DNA of 33,428 bases from Oscillospiraceae bacterium (GTDB taxonomy: Bacteria > Bacillota > Clostridia > UMGS1810), in the NCBI GenBank assembly GCA_015069015.1, contig SVJK01000020.1, positions 1 through 33,428 of the forward strand. Direction: 5' to 3'. A program made the position numbers and the translations under genes. The notes under the pieces were generated by a model. The model saw only the letters and a list, made by a program, of their open reading frames with translations. It was not told the origin of the DNA and did not search any database. Numbering within the stretch: position 1 is the stretch's first letter; each line of letters starts with the position of its first letter. This document shows, piece by piece, positions 8,391 through 16,957 of the stretch.

Positions 8391-11300
8391 TTGTATCTTA
8401 AAGGAATTGAGATGCAGGGATTCAAGTCCTTTGCAGACAAAATAAATCTTGAATTTGGTCAGGGCATAACCACCATTGTTGGCCCCAACGGAAGCGGAAA
8501 GAGTAACATTTCCGATGCTATCCGCTGGGTTATGGGTGAGCAGAGTGCAAAAAGTCTTCGTGGCGGAAATATGCAGGACGTTATTTTTGCCGGAACTCAG
8601 AAGAGAAGTCCTCTTGGGTTTGCTCAGGTTTCCATAATTCTTGATAACAGAGATAATATTTTCAAAATTGACTATGATACCGTAAAGGTAACAAGAAGAG
8701 TTCACCGAAGCGGTGAAAGTAACTATCTCATAAATGACAAGGAATGCCGTCTGAAAGATATTCACGAACTCTTTATGGACACAGGCCTTGGTAAGGAAGG
8801 ATATTCTGTAATCGGTCAGGGTAAGATTGACCAGATTCTTTCCAACAAGGCAGAAGAGAGAAGAATAATTTTTGAAGAAGCATCGGGAATAACAAAATAT
8901 AAATATCGTAAAAACGAATCTGAGAAAAAACTTTTGCAGACAGAAGAAAATCTTCTTCGTATAAAAGACCTTTTAACAGAACTTGAATCACAGGTTGGAC
9001 CTTTGGAGATTCAGTCCAAAAAAGCAAGAAAATATCTTGACCTTCGTGAAGTTTTAAAAGGCCTTGACATTAACATTTCAATCCGAAACATAGACAAACA
9101 GAAAATTGCCCTGAAAGAGGGGAAAGACAAGTTTACCATTGCATTCAATCAACTTAATGCCGAAAAGCAGAAACTTGCCGAGATTGAAGCCCTTATTGAA
9201 AAGGAAACATCAAGCCTGTCAGAACTTAATGAAAAGATAACAAATCTTCGTCAGCAAAGTTTTGATTTAGAGAAAAATTCAGGCAGTCTTTCTCACAAAA
9301 TTGATATCTTAAACACCAACATAGAAAACAATCTGCAAAACTGCGCCCGCATTGATGAAGAAATAAAGATTTTAGGCGAAAAAATCAAAAAGGGAGAAGA
9401 AGAAACACAGGAACTCCTTTTGAGAATTGAAGAAAAAAACAAAGAAAAAGAAGAACTTGAAAAGAAGATAGAAGCCCATGACTCTTTTCTTTCGGATTTT
9501 GATGCAAAAATATCCGAAAAACTTGAAGAAAGCGAAAGAGTGAAAGAACGCATTGTTGCACTTTTAAATGAGAATTCTGCATCAAAGGCGAAAATTTCAA
9601 GTTTGGATATGCTTCTCAAAAATTTTGACGAGAGAAAAGCCACATTGATAGATGATCTCAATGTGAAAAAAGAGGCGCTTTCCGAGGCAAAAGAAAAAGA
9701 AGAAATCTTAAACAAAGATAAAGAAGAAGTTGACGAAAGAAAATCAAAAGCCCGCTTTGAGATGGAAAAACTCAAAAATGAGTATTTTGAAGTCAGCGAA
9801 AAAATGAACAAAGCAAAGGAAGAACAAAACGAAGTTGTTGCTTCCTGTAATGACATGCAGTCAAGAAAAAATGTTCTGGAAGACCTTGAAAAAGGCTATG
9901 AGGGCTATTCCAAAAGCGTAAAAAGCATTCTCACATCAGACATAAAAGGTGTTCTTGGCGTTATTTCAAAACTTATAGATGTTGAAACAAAATATGTTAC
10001 AGCAGTGGAAGTTGCCCTTGGCTCAATGCTTCAGAACATTGTTGTGACAGATGAAGAATGTGCCAAAAAAGCAATTGGATTTTTAAAAGAGAAAAAAATC
10101 GGAAGAGCAACATTTCTTCCTCTTACATCTGTCAAAGGTACACTTTTAAATGATGCCCCGAAGAAAGAAAAAGGCTATATAGGTCTTGCATCGGAACTTG
10201 TTTCATATGATGAAAAATATGACGGCATTTTTAAAAGTCTTATCGGCAGAGTTGTTGTTATGGACTCACTCGACAACGCCGTTAATCTTTCCAAAAAAAC
10301 AGGGTATAAATATAAGATAGTAACTTTAGACGGACAACTCATAAATCCGGGCGGTTCTCTCACAGGCGGAAGTGTCAACAAAACCCAAAGCCTTTTAAGC
10401 CGTGGAAAAGACATTGAAGAACTTGCAAAAAAAATAGACCAGCTTCAAAAAATCATTGACGACAATGACGACAAAATCAATTCCTACCGTCAGACCGTAA
10501 AGAAAATGGCACAGAAAAAGGAAGAACTTGAAGAAGAACTCAACCTTTGCAATCAGGATAAAATCAAAATAACATCTGCCATTGAAAATAATAACCGCAT
10601 CATAAGGGAACTTGAAAGAAACATAAGTCTCATAACAACAGAAAGTGGCTCGGTTCTTGGTGAAATTGAAGATGTTGACAAACAAAAGATTGCCCTGAAA
10701 GAAAAAATTGAAGAAAACGAAAACATTGTTCGTGTTACAAAAGAAGAACAGGAAAAGGTTCAGGCAGAAGGTGCAAAACTCACCGAAGAGAGAGAAACCT
10801 ATCTTGCATCTGTAACCGACGACAAAATATCTTATTCAGGCATAGAAAAGGACATTGAACTTTGCCGCGAAAAAATTGAGATGCTCTCTTCCGAGAAGCA
10901 GTCATCTGCAGTGGCAGGAATCGAAAAAGCAAGAGAAAAAGAAGAATATTTAGAAGAGAACAAATCCATCAAGGAAGAAATCGAATCAATTCAAAGAGAG
11001 ATTTCTCAGTCAGAACTCAGCGGTGAAGAACTTACAAAGGTTATTGAAGAAAACACAGCCGCATATGATATGGCATCAAAAAAACTTGTTGAAGGTCAGA
11101 AACAGTTGAAGGATGAAAACGAAACCATATATGTTCTGCAACTTGAAGTTTCAAGAATAGAAAATCAGAATTCAAAAATAGAACTTGAAACAGAGCACAT
11201 CACAGCAAAACTCTGGGATGAGTATGAACTGACCTATAATGCTGCTCTTGAATACAAAAGAGATGATTTCAACATGGTTGAATCCCAAAGGGAAGCATCA

Positions 11301-11936
11301 TCTCTCAGAGCGCAGATAAAAGCACTTGGCAACATCAACGTTGATTCAATCGAGCAGTACAAGGAAGTTAAACAGCGTTTCGATTTTCTTTCTGCACAAA
11401 AAGCCGACCTTGACGAAACCAAGAAAAAACTTGAAGATATCATAAGAGAAATGCAGTCAATCATGGTAAAACTATTCCGTGAAAGTTTTGAAATCATACA
11501 GAATCGTTTTGATGTGGTTTTCAAGGCTCTCTTTGGCGGTGGTACGGGAAAACTTTCTCTCACCGATCCCGATAATATCTTAGAGAGCGGAATAGACATC
11601 GAAGTTCAGCCACCGGGCAAAAAACTTCAGAATATGATGGCTCTTTCCGGCGGAGAACGTGCTCTTTCTGCAATTGCACTTCTGTTCTCTGTTTTAGAGG
11701 TGAGACCAACACCTTTCTGTATTCTTGACGAGGTTGAAGCCGCACTTGATGACAATAACGTATACCGCTTTGCGGACTACATTAAAAAATACAGTTCCAA
11801 AACCCAGTTTATTGTCGTAACTCACCGTAGAGGTACGATGGAAGCGGCGGACATAATGTATGGTGTTACCATGCAGGAAAAGGGTGTGTCGAAACTTCTT
11901 AAACTTAAATTTGAAGATCTGGAGGAATACAACTAA
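8391..11936 (+). CDS. smc: Chromosome segregation/condensation protein SMC
   Basis: SMC is the ATPase core of the bacterial condensin-like complex with ScpA and ScpB; it loads near ParB/parS sites and organises sister chromosomes. This 1181-residue copy is close to the usual length. It shows Walker A GPNGSGKSN (residues 31-39), a long coiled coil, a hinge at about 515-665 ('GVLGVISKLIDVETKYVTAVE'), a second coiled coil, the signature LSGGERALSAIALLF near 1084 and Walker B ILDEVEAALD near 1110. I choose the TTG at 8391, giving MYLKGIEMQGFKSFADK as in the family, because GAGGTG (8378-8383) sits seven bases upstream; an in-frame TTG at 8376 lies too close to it. rnc, the usual upstream neighbour in Firmicutes, is not here. 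The gene overlaps ftsY by one base. Confidence 0.97.
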   Translation: MYLKGIEMQGFKSFADKINLEFGQGITTIVGPNGSGKSNISDAIRWVMGEQSAKSLRGGNMQDVIFAGTQKRSPLGFAQVSIILDNRDNIFKIDYDTVKVTRRVHRSGESNYLINDKECRLKDIHELFMDTGLGKEGYSVIGQGKIDQILSNKAEERRIIFEEASGITKYKYRKNESEKKLLQTEENLLRIKDLLTELESQVGPLEIQSKKARKYLDLREVLKGLDINISIRNIDKQKIALKEGKDKFTIAFNQLNAEKQKLAEIEALIEKETSSLSELNEKITNLRQQSFDLEKNSGSLSHKIDILNTNIENNLQNCARIDEEIKILGEKIKKGEEETQELLLRIEEKNKEKEELEKKIEAHDSFLSDFDAKISEKLEESERVKERIVALLNENSASKAKISSLDMLLKNFDERKATLIDDLNVKKEALSEAKEKEEILNKDKEEVDERKSKARFEMEKLKNEYFEVSEKMNKAKEEQNEVVASCNDMQSRKNVLEDLEKGYEGYSKSVKSILTSDIKGVLGVISKLIDVETKYVTAVEVALGSMLQNIVVTDEECAKKAIGFLKEKKIGRATFLPLTSVKGTLLNDAPKKEKGYIGLASELVSYDEKYDGIFKSLIGRVVVMDSLDNAVNLSKKTGYKYKIVTLDGQLINPGGSLTGGSVNKTQSLLSRGKDIEELAKKIDQLQKIIDDNDDKINSYRQTVKKMAQKKEELEEELNLCNQDKIKITSAIENNNRIIRELERNISLITTESGSVLGEIEDVDKQKIALKEKIEENENIVRVTKEEQEKVQAEGAKLTEERETYLASVTDDKISYSGIEKDIELCREKIEMLSSEKQSSAVAGIEKAREKEEYLEENKSIKEEIESIQREISQSELSGEELTKVIEENTAAYDMASKKLVEGQKQLKDENETIYVLQLEVSRIENQNSKIELETEHITAKLWDEYELTYNAALEYKRDDFNMVESQREASSLRAQIKALGNINVDSIEQYKEVKQRFDFLSAQKADLDETKKKLEDIIREMQSIMVKLFRESFEIIQNRFDVVFKALFGGGTGKLSLTDPDNILESGIDIEVQPPGKKLQNMMALSGGERALSAIALLFSVLEVRPTPFCILDEVEAALDDNNVYRFADYIKKYSSKTQFIVVTHRRGTMEAADIMYGVTMQEKGVSKLLKLKFEDLEEYN

Positions 11937-13132
11937 TGGCATTCAAAAAATTTGGTTCTTTTTTTGGATTTTCCAAAAAAGAGGAAACAATTGAAGAAAA
12001 TATCGAAGAAATAAAAGAACAGGCAGAAACTTTGGAAGAAAACGGTGAACTTCAAAAATCGGAAGTTACAGAATCTGCATCGCAGGATATGAGTTCACTT
12101 GAAAGTTCAGAAGAAGAATCACCGAAAAAAACAGAAGATACAGTGCATGAAGAATCTTTGCGGGAAGAAAAAGCTTGTGAAGAACCGGTATCTGTACCTG
12201 AACCTGAACAACCTGTGCAAAAGAAAGGCTTTTTTGCAAAACTCAAAGACGGACTTTCCAAAACAAGGAATTCCATAAGCTCAAAAATAGACGGTGTTCT
12301 TGCGGCATTTGGAAAGGTTGATGAGGAACTTTTTGAAGAACTTGAAGAAGCACTCATCATGGCAGATGTTGGCGTTGACACATCTCTTTATATCATTGAC
12401 GCCTTGAGAAAAAAGGTTAAAGAACAGAGAATCACCGAAACCGATCAGGTGAAAGGTGCGATAGAGGAAATTGTTGCAGAAATTCTCACCGGTCGGGATC
12501 CCTCCATAAATACCGATACAAAACCTGCTGTTATCATGGTTATCGGAGTTAACGGAGTTGGAAAAACCACATCCATCGGAAAGATGGCATCAAGATATAA
12601 AAATGAGGGCAAAAAAGTAATCCTCGGCGCAGCCGACACTTTCAGAGCAGCAGCCATAGACCAACTTCAGGTGTGGGCTGACAGAAGCGGGGTTGATATC
12701 ATAAAGCATCAGGAGGGCTCAGACCCTGCATCTGTTGTTTTTGACACCATTGCGGCGGCAAAATCAAGGGGCTGCGATGTGATAATTTTAGATACCGCAG
12801 GAAGACTTCACAACAAGAAAAATCTTATGGATGAACTTGCAAAGATTTCAAGAATCATAGAGCGTGAACTTCCCGGTGCAAGTGTTGAAACCCTTCTTGT
12901 GCTTGACGCTACTACCGGACAGAATGCAGTTGTTCAGTCAAAACTTTTCTCTGAAACTGCAACAATCACAGGGATTATTCTAACAAAACTTGACGGCAGT
13001 GCCAAAGGCGGAATTGTTCTTGCAATTTCCCACGAGCAAAACATTCCCGTAAAACTTGTTGGTGTGGGTGAGGGCATAGACGATCTTCAGGACTTTGTTC
13101 CCGAAGATTTTGCAAAGGCATTGTTTGAGTAG
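11936..13132 (+). CDS. ftsY: Signal recognition particle receptor FtsY
   Basis: FtsY is the membrane-associated GTPase that receives the SRP-ribosome complex from Ffh and hands it to SecYEG. The 398-residue protein has a long acidic N-terminal A region (residues 12-95, Glu-rich), then the N domain and the G domain with P-loop GVNGVGKTT (204-212), DTFRAAA (234-240), DTAGR (286-290) and TKLDGSAKGG. It ends with the family's conserved 'GVGEGIDDLQDF' segment. Its ATG shares the A of the smc stop codon (TAATG), so the two are translationally coupled. Its partner ffh lies in the next unit. Confidence 0.97.
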   Translation: MAFKKFGSFFGFSKKEETIEENIEEIKEQAETLEENGELQKSEVTESASQDMSSLESSEEESPKKTEDTVHEESLREEKACEEPVSVPEPEQPVQKKGFFAKLKDGLSKTRNSISSKIDGVLAAFGKVDEELFEELEEALIMADVGVDTSLYIIDALRKKVKEQRITETDQVKGAIEEIVAEILTGRDPSINTDTKPAVIMVIGVNGVGKTTSIGKMASRYKNEGKKVILGAADTFRAAAIDQLQVWADRSGVDIIKHQEGSDPASVVFDTIAAAKSRGCDVIILDTAGRLHNKKNLMDELAKISRIIERELPGASVETLLVLDATTGQNAVVQSKLFSETATITGIILTKLDGSAKGGIVLAISHEQNIPVKLVGVGEGIDDLQDFVPEDFAKALFE

Positions 13133-13148
13133 AGTATACAAAAACACG

Positions 13149-13197
13149 AAAAGATAAGGCATAAAATTAATCATAATGCTTTATCTTTTCTTTTTTT
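13149..13197 (+). terminator. Intrinsic terminator after ftsY
   Basis: AAAAGATAAGGCA pairs with TGCTTTATCTTTT across an AT-rich loop and is followed by a T run ending at 13197. It closes the smc-ftsY unit 16 bases after the stop. Confidence 0.85.
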
Positions 13198-13207
13198 GAA
13201 AAATCTA

Positions 13208-13236
13208 TTGACAAATGGCAAAAAATATATTATTAT
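13208..13236 (+). promoter_or_regulatory. Promoter of the ylxM-ffh unit
   Basis: Consensus TTGACA (13208-13213) and TATTAT (13231-13236) are exactly 17 bases apart, right after the ftsY terminator. The predicted start of transcription falls at the edge of an inverted repeat at 13241-13259. Confidence 0.8.
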
Positions 13237-13240
13237 ATCT

Positions 13241-13259
13241 GTAAAGCAATTTGCTTTAC
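13241..13259. promoter_or_regulatory. Perfect inverted repeat at the predicted ylxM transcription start
   Basis: GTAAAGCAA and TTGCTTTAC form a perfect 9-bp inverted repeat around one central T, starting about five bases after the -10 box. It could be an operator for a dimeric repressor, or a short hairpin at the mRNA 5' end. Which of these applies cannot be told from sequence. Confidence 0.55.
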
Positions 13260-13280
13260 ACTTGTTTCGGAGGGGATATG

Positions 13281-13607
13281 ATGAAAAATCTTAAGGTTGC
13301 ATACCTTCTTGATTTTTACGGAAATCTTTTCGCCGACAAGCAAAGGGAAATTCTTGAAATGTATTATCAGGAGGATATGTCTCTTTCTGAAATCGCCTCA
13401 TCTGTGGGGATAACCCGTCAGGGAGTATATGACAACATCAGAAGGGGCGAAAAAGAAATTCTTTCAATGGAATCAAAACTTATGCTTATGGACAGATTTC
13501 TTGAAATTTCAAATTCCCTTGACAGGCTGGAAGAATGTCTGAAAGAAAAGAATATAGATGATGAGAGAATCTTTTCCCATCTTTCTTCAATCCGGTCTAA
13601 AGTCTGA
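13281..13607 (+). CDS. ylxM: YlxM-type helix-turn-helix protein
   Basis: This small protein (108 residues from the second of two adjacent ATGs) matches the UPF0122/YlxM family, found just upstream of ffh across Firmicutes and linked to the SRP pathway. The sequence shows a sigma-70 region-4-like helix-turn-helix: 'MSLSEIASSVGITRQGVYDNIRRGEKEIL'-like residues at about 33-60, preceded by the family's 'LLDFYGNLFADKQREILEMYY' helix. GGAGG at 13269-13273 is seven bases before the ATG at 13281; the ATG at 13278 is a close alternative. It is co-transcribed with ffh, 27 bases downstream. Whether it binds its own promoter repeat is untested. Confidence 0.9.
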   Translation: MKNLKVAYLLDFYGNLFADKQREILEMYYQEDMSLSEIASSVGITRQGVYDNIRRGEKEILSMESKLMLMDRFLEISNSLDRLEECLKEKNIDDERIFSHLSSIRSKV

Positions 13608-13634
13608 ATAATAAAGAAAGGGGCAGCTTGTAAT

Positions 13635-14975
13635 ATGGCTTTTGAAAATCTTGCAGACAAACTTCAACAGACTTTCAAAAAACTCAGAGGCAAAGGCAAA
13701 ATAAATGAAGCAGATCTTAAAGCTGCCATGCGTGAAGTAAAGCTTGCACTTTTAGAGGCAGACGTTAACTTCAAAGTTGTAAAAGATTTTATAAATTCTG
13801 TTTCCGAAAAGGCTCTGGGTGCAAAGGTTTTAGAAAGTCTTACACCCGGACAACAGGTAATTAAAATAGTAAATGAAGAACTGACTTCTCTTATGGGGCA
13901 GGAGGCAAATAAGATTAAATTTTCCTCAAAATCCCCAACTGTCATTATGATGGTGGGACTTCAGGGTGCAGGTAAAACCACAACTTCCGGAAAAATCGGG
14001 GGACTTTTGAAAAAACAGGGCAAAAGACCAATTCTTGTTGCCTGTGACGTATACAGACCTGCCGCAAGAAAGCAACTTCAGGTTGTAGGTTCAAGCCTTG
14101 ATGTTCCGGTGTTTTCGATTGATGAGTCAAATGACCCTGTTTTCATTGCAAAAGAAAGTATCATTCATGCACAAAAACATGGCAATGATGTGGTAATCAT
14201 AGATACTGCAGGCCGTCTTCACTTAAATGAAGAGTTGATGGATGAACTTTTAAACATAAAAGAAGCGGTAAGCCCAACGGAAATACTTCTTGTTCTTGAC
14301 TCAATGACTGGTCAGGACGCAGTTAATGTGGCAACAAGTTTTGATGAAAAACTTGATTTCACCGGAATGGTTTTAACAAAACTTGACGGTGACACAAGAG
14401 GCGGTGCGGCACTTTCTGTAAGGGCTGTAACCGGAAAACCCATAAAACTTGTTGGTCAGGGAGAAAAGCTTACCGATATGGACTGGTTCTATCCCGACCG
14501 AATGGCATCAAGAATTCTCGGTATGGGTGACGTGCTCACCTTGATTGACAAAGCTCAGCAGGCATTTGATGAAAAACAGGCGCTTGAACTTGAACAGAAA
14601 ATCTTAAAACAGCAGTTTAACCTGGATGACTATCTTGCTCAGATGAAACAGATGAAAAAAATGGGACCCCTTCAGGATCTTTTGAAGATGGTTCCGGGGG
14701 TTAACGCGTCAGCCCTTTCAAATGTAAATATAGATGAAAGAAAACTCGGTAGAATTGAGGCCATGATAACTTCAATGACGAAAAAGGAAAGAACAAATCC
14801 GTCTATTCTCAATTCAAGCCGTAAAAAAAGAATAGCAGACGGTTCCGGAAATAAAATTCAGGACCTCAATATGTTCTTAAAACAGTTTGAACAAATGCAG
14901 AAAATGATGAAACAATTCAGTAATCCGAAAAAGATGAAACGCTTTGGTGGCGGTTTCGGAAATCTTTTCAGATAA
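13635..14975 (+). CDS. ffh: Signal recognition particle protein Ffh
   Basis: Ffh binds 4.5S/SRP RNA and the signal sequence of nascent membrane and secreted proteins and docks with FtsY. The 446-residue protein has the N domain (1-90), the G domain with P-loop GLQGAGKTT (108-116), DTAGR, and TKLDGDTRGGAAL, and a methionine-rich M domain (about 320-446, 'MKQMKKMGPLQDLLKMVPG', 'FEQMQKMMKQF') that holds signal peptides and RNA. The ending GGGFGNLFR is usual for the family. AAAGGGG precedes the ATG by about 11 bases. The gene for SRP RNA is not seen in this window. Confidence 0.97.
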   Translation: MAFENLADKLQQTFKKLRGKGKINEADLKAAMREVKLALLEADVNFKVVKDFINSVSEKALGAKVLESLTPGQQVIKIVNEELTSLMGQEANKIKFSSKSPTVIMMVGLQGAGKTTTSGKIGGLLKKQGKRPILVACDVYRPAARKQLQVVGSSLDVPVFSIDESNDPVFIAKESIIHAQKHGNDVVIIDTAGRLHLNEELMDELLNIKEAVSPTEILLVLDSMTGQDAVNVATSFDEKLDFTGMVLTKLDGDTRGGAALSVRAVTGKPIKLVGQGEKLTDMDWFYPDRMASRILGMGDVLTLIDKAQQAFDEKQALELEQKILKQQFNLDDYLAQMKQMKKMGPLQDLLKMVPGVNASALSNVNIDERKLGRIEAMITSMTKKERTNPSILNSSRKKRIADGSGNKIQDLNMFLKQFEQMQKMMKQFSNPKKMKRFGGGFGNLFR

Positions 14976-15011
14976 ATATTTAAAAGATATATATAATGGA
15001 GGTGAAAACAA

Positions 15012-15254
15012 ATGGTAAAAATTCGTTTAAAGAGAATGGGTGCTAAAAAAACACCTTTTTACAGAATTGTAGTTGCTGATTCAAGATATCCCAGAGATGG
15101 CAGATTCATCGATCAGATTGGAACATACAATCCTCTTACAAACCCTTCCACAATCAACGTGGATAATGAAAAGGCTATTAAATGGCTCGGTCAGGGTGCA
15201 CAGCCTACAGACACTGTAAAAGAACTCCTCAAAATCAGTGGTGCGATAAAATAA
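15012..15254 (+). CDS. rpsP: 30S ribosomal protein bS16
   Basis: bS16 is a small-subunit assembly protein that binds 16S rRNA. The 80-residue protein begins [20 protein letters not shown] and contains '[19 protein letters not shown]', both highly conserved in the family. A GGAGGTG ribosome binding site lies eight bases upstream. It follows ffh by 36 bases and precedes khpA by 20, with no clear terminator between them, so the three genes are probably one unit. Confidence 0.97.
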   Translation: MVKIRLKRMGAKKTPFYRIVVADSRYPRDGRFIDQIGTYNPLTNPSTINVDNEKAIKWLGQGAQPTDTVKELLKISGAIK

Positions 15255-15274
15255 GCTCCGGGAGGTAGAAACAT

Positions 15275-15505
15275 ATGAAAGAATTACTGGAATTTATTGC
15301 AAAATCTCTCGTTGACGTTCCGGATGATGTTTATGTGACAGAATCCGAAAGCGGAACTTCCGTTGTGTTGGAACTTCATGTAAATGAGTCCGACATGGGC
15401 AAAGTCATCGGAAAACAAGGCAGAATTGCCAAATCAATCCGCGCAGTTATAAAGGCTTGCGCAAGCAGAGAAAATAAGAAAGTAATTGTAGAAATTGTAC
15501 AGTAA
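15275..15505 (+). CDS. khpA: KH-domain RNA-binding protein KhpA (YlqC)
   Basis: The 76-residue protein is a single KH domain of the KhpA/YlqC family, which with KhpB binds RNA and affects cell division and elongation in Gram-positive bacteria. The GxxG loop is visible in 'DMGKVIGKQGRIAKSIRAVIKACA'. GGGAGG lies about nine bases before the ATG. The position between rpsP and rimM is the conserved one for Firmicutes. Confidence 0.93.
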   Translation: MKELLEFIAKSLVDVPDDVYVTESESGTSVVLELHVNESDMGKVIGKQGRIAKSIRAVIKACASRENKKVIVEIVQ

Positions 15506-15512
15506 TGCAAAG

Positions 15513-15545
15513 AGAGGTTTTAAATCCGTATGATTTAAAACCTCT
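15513..15545 (+). terminator. Perfect 14-bp hairpin between khpA and rimM
   Basis: AGAGGTTTTAAATC (15513-15526) pairs perfectly with GATTTAAAACCTCT (15532-15545) around a five-base loop, seven bases after the khpA stop. It is followed by TGAAGTTTTT, a short imperfect T tract, and then at once by the rimM ribosome binding site. It may terminate part of the transcripts, stabilise the upstream 3' end, or be a processing site. Confidence 0.65.
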
Positions 15546-15566
15546 TGAAGTTTTTGGAGGAATAAG

Positions 15567-16073
15567 ATGGAAACTGGTGAAAAACTGATAGACGTCGGAC
15601 AGATTGTGAACACCCACGGACTTCGTGGAGAAGTTAAAATAATTCCCCGCACTGACTATCCCGAATTTTTCGATGAAATCAGCGGAGTATATACAGAGGA
15701 TGGAACCTATTTTAAAATAACAGGTATAAAATATCACAAAGAATTTGTCATCTTGAAACTCAGAGGCATAAACAGCATTGAAGAAGCAGAAAGAATGCGT
15801 CAAAAAGTTTTGTATGTCAAACGTTCGCTTTTTGATTCACTACCCGAGGGCACATATCTCATTGCAGATATAATCGGTCTTGAAGTGAAAGATGATGAAA
15901 GAAGTTACGGATACGTGACAGATGTTTTTCAGACCGGTGCAAATGATGTGTATACAGTAGAAAAAAATGGCGGTGAGACGATATATGTTCCCGCACTTAA
16001 AAGCGTAATTTTAGAAACAAACATTGAGGAAGGTTACATAAAAGTAAACTTGCCTGAAGGGTTGCTTGATTAA
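15567..16073 (+). CDS. rimM: Ribosome maturation factor RimM
   Basis: RimM helps mature the head of the 30S subunit through contact with uS19. The 168-residue protein has the N-terminal RimM domain ('DVGQIVNTHGLRGEVKIIP', with the family GxxGxxGE pattern as HGLRGE) and a C-terminal PRC-barrel ('IIGLEVKDDERSYGYVTDVFQTGANDVYTV', 'PALKSVILETN'). TTGGAGG precedes the ATG. It lies two bases before trmD, its usual partner. Confidence 0.96.
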   Translation: METGEKLIDVGQIVNTHGLRGEVKIIPRTDYPEFFDEISGVYTEDGTYFKITGIKYHKEFVILKLRGINSIEEAERMRQKVLYVKRSLFDSLPEGTYLIADIIGLEVKDDERSYGYVTDVFQTGANDVYTVEKNGGETIYVPALKSVILETNIEEGYIKVNLPEGLLD

Positions 16074-16075
16074 TT

Positions 16076-16813
16076 ATGAAATTTCACGTTCTGACTCTTT
16101 TTCCAGAAATGTTTTCAGGGGTGCTTCATTCAAGTATGCTTGGGCGTGCCGAGGAAAAAGGGATTTTGAATTTTAATCTTATAAATATAAGGGACTTTAG
16201 CGGTAACAAGCATAATCGGGTTGATGATGCCCCCTATGGCGGAGGCAGAGGAATGGTGATGCAGCCTCAGCCGGTCTTTGATGCCTATATGAGTGTGGCA
16301 GAAAAAACAGACACAAAACCTTATGTCATATATATGTCACCAAAGGGACAGGTTTTCAATCAGCAAAAAGCCATAGAACTTTCAAAGAAAGAGGATGTGG
16401 TGATTATTTGCGGTCACTATGAGGGGATAGATCAAAGGGTTATTGATGAAATAGTTGACGAAGAAGTTTCAGTCGGGGATTATGTTTTGACCGGTGGAGA
16501 AATTCCGGCAATGGCTGTCATAGACTCTGTCAGCCGAATGATAGACGGAGTTTTGCCCGATGAAGAAAGTTTTACCGATGAATCTCATTTTGACGGTCTA
16601 TTGGAATATCCTCACTACACGCGCCCGCCTGTTTTTCACGGAATGGGTGTTCCTGAGGTCTTAACATCAGGAGATCACGCAAAAATTGCCAAGTGGAGAA
16701 GAACTCAGTCACTTCTCATAACCAAAGAAAAACGTCCCGATCTTTATGAAAAAAAGGCAGATATTTATGAAAGTGAACTCAATCCGCCACCGAAGAAACG
16801 CCGAAAAAGGTAA
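16076..16813 (+). CDS. trmD: tRNA (guanine37-N1)-methyltransferase TrmD
   Basis: TrmD methylates G37 of tRNAs that read CUN, CCN and CGG codons, using S-adenosylmethionine, and prevents +1 frameshifting. The 245-residue protein shows the start 'MKFHVLTLFPEMF', 'RVDDAPYGGGRGMVMQP', 'IICGHYEGIDQRVID' and the trefoil-knot SAM site 'SVGDYVLTGGEIPAM', then the C-terminal tRNA-binding domain ('YTRPPVFHGMGVPEVLTSGDHAKIAKWRR'). It starts two bases after rimM. The tRNA-Arg(CCG) gene at the right of the window encodes a likely substrate class. Confidence 0.97.
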   Translation: MKFHVLTLFPEMFSGVLHSSMLGRAEEKGILNFNLINIRDFSGNKHNRVDDAPYGGGRGMVMQPQPVFDAYMSVAEKTDTKPYVIYMSPKGQVFNQQKAIELSKKEDVVIICGHYEGIDQRVIDEIVDEEVSVGDYVLTGGEIPAMAVIDSVSRMIDGVLPDEESFTDESHFDGLLEYPHYTRPPVFHGMGVPEVLTSGDHAKIAKWRRTQSLLITKEKRPDLYEKKADIYESELNPPPKKRRKR

Positions 16814-16838
16814 GATTTCACAAATTTCAAAAAAAATA

Positions 16839-16867
16839 TTGCATTTTGGAAAAACTTGTGTTAATAT
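16839..16867 (+). promoter_or_regulatory. Candidate rplS promoter
   Basis: TTGCAT (16839-16844) and TAATAT (16862-16867) are 17 bases apart in the 144-base gap between trmD and rplS. It would give rplS its own start and an untranslated leader of about 80 bases. Confidence 0.6.
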
Positions 16868-16891
16868 ATTTATCGTATATGGGCGGTCCTC

Positions 16892-16914
16892 TGTGAATTG
16901 TGGTTTGATTCACA
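16892..16914 (+). promoter_or_regulatory. Hairpin in the rplS 5' leader
   Basis: TGTGAAT (16892-16898) pairs perfectly with ATTCACA (16908-16914) around a nine-base loop, between the candidate promoter and the ribosome binding site. L19 leader RNAs involved in autoregulation are known in other Firmicutes; whether this one belongs to that class is inference from position only. Confidence 0.4.
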
Positions 16915-16957
16915 TTTATAAATTTGCATGAACGTCTTTAAGAGAGGAGAAAATAAA

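Noticed and set aside
9293-9856. Serine/phenylalanine-rich minus-strand ORF of 187 codons inside smc.
   Set aside because: It is the antisense of the Glu/Lys-rich coiled coil, which yields Ser/Phe-rich open frames by codon bias; it has no ribosome binding site.
16746-16931. Short + strand ORF overlapping the end of trmD.
   Set aside because: It overlaps trmD out of frame and covers the rplS promoter; no ribosome binding site or family resemblance.
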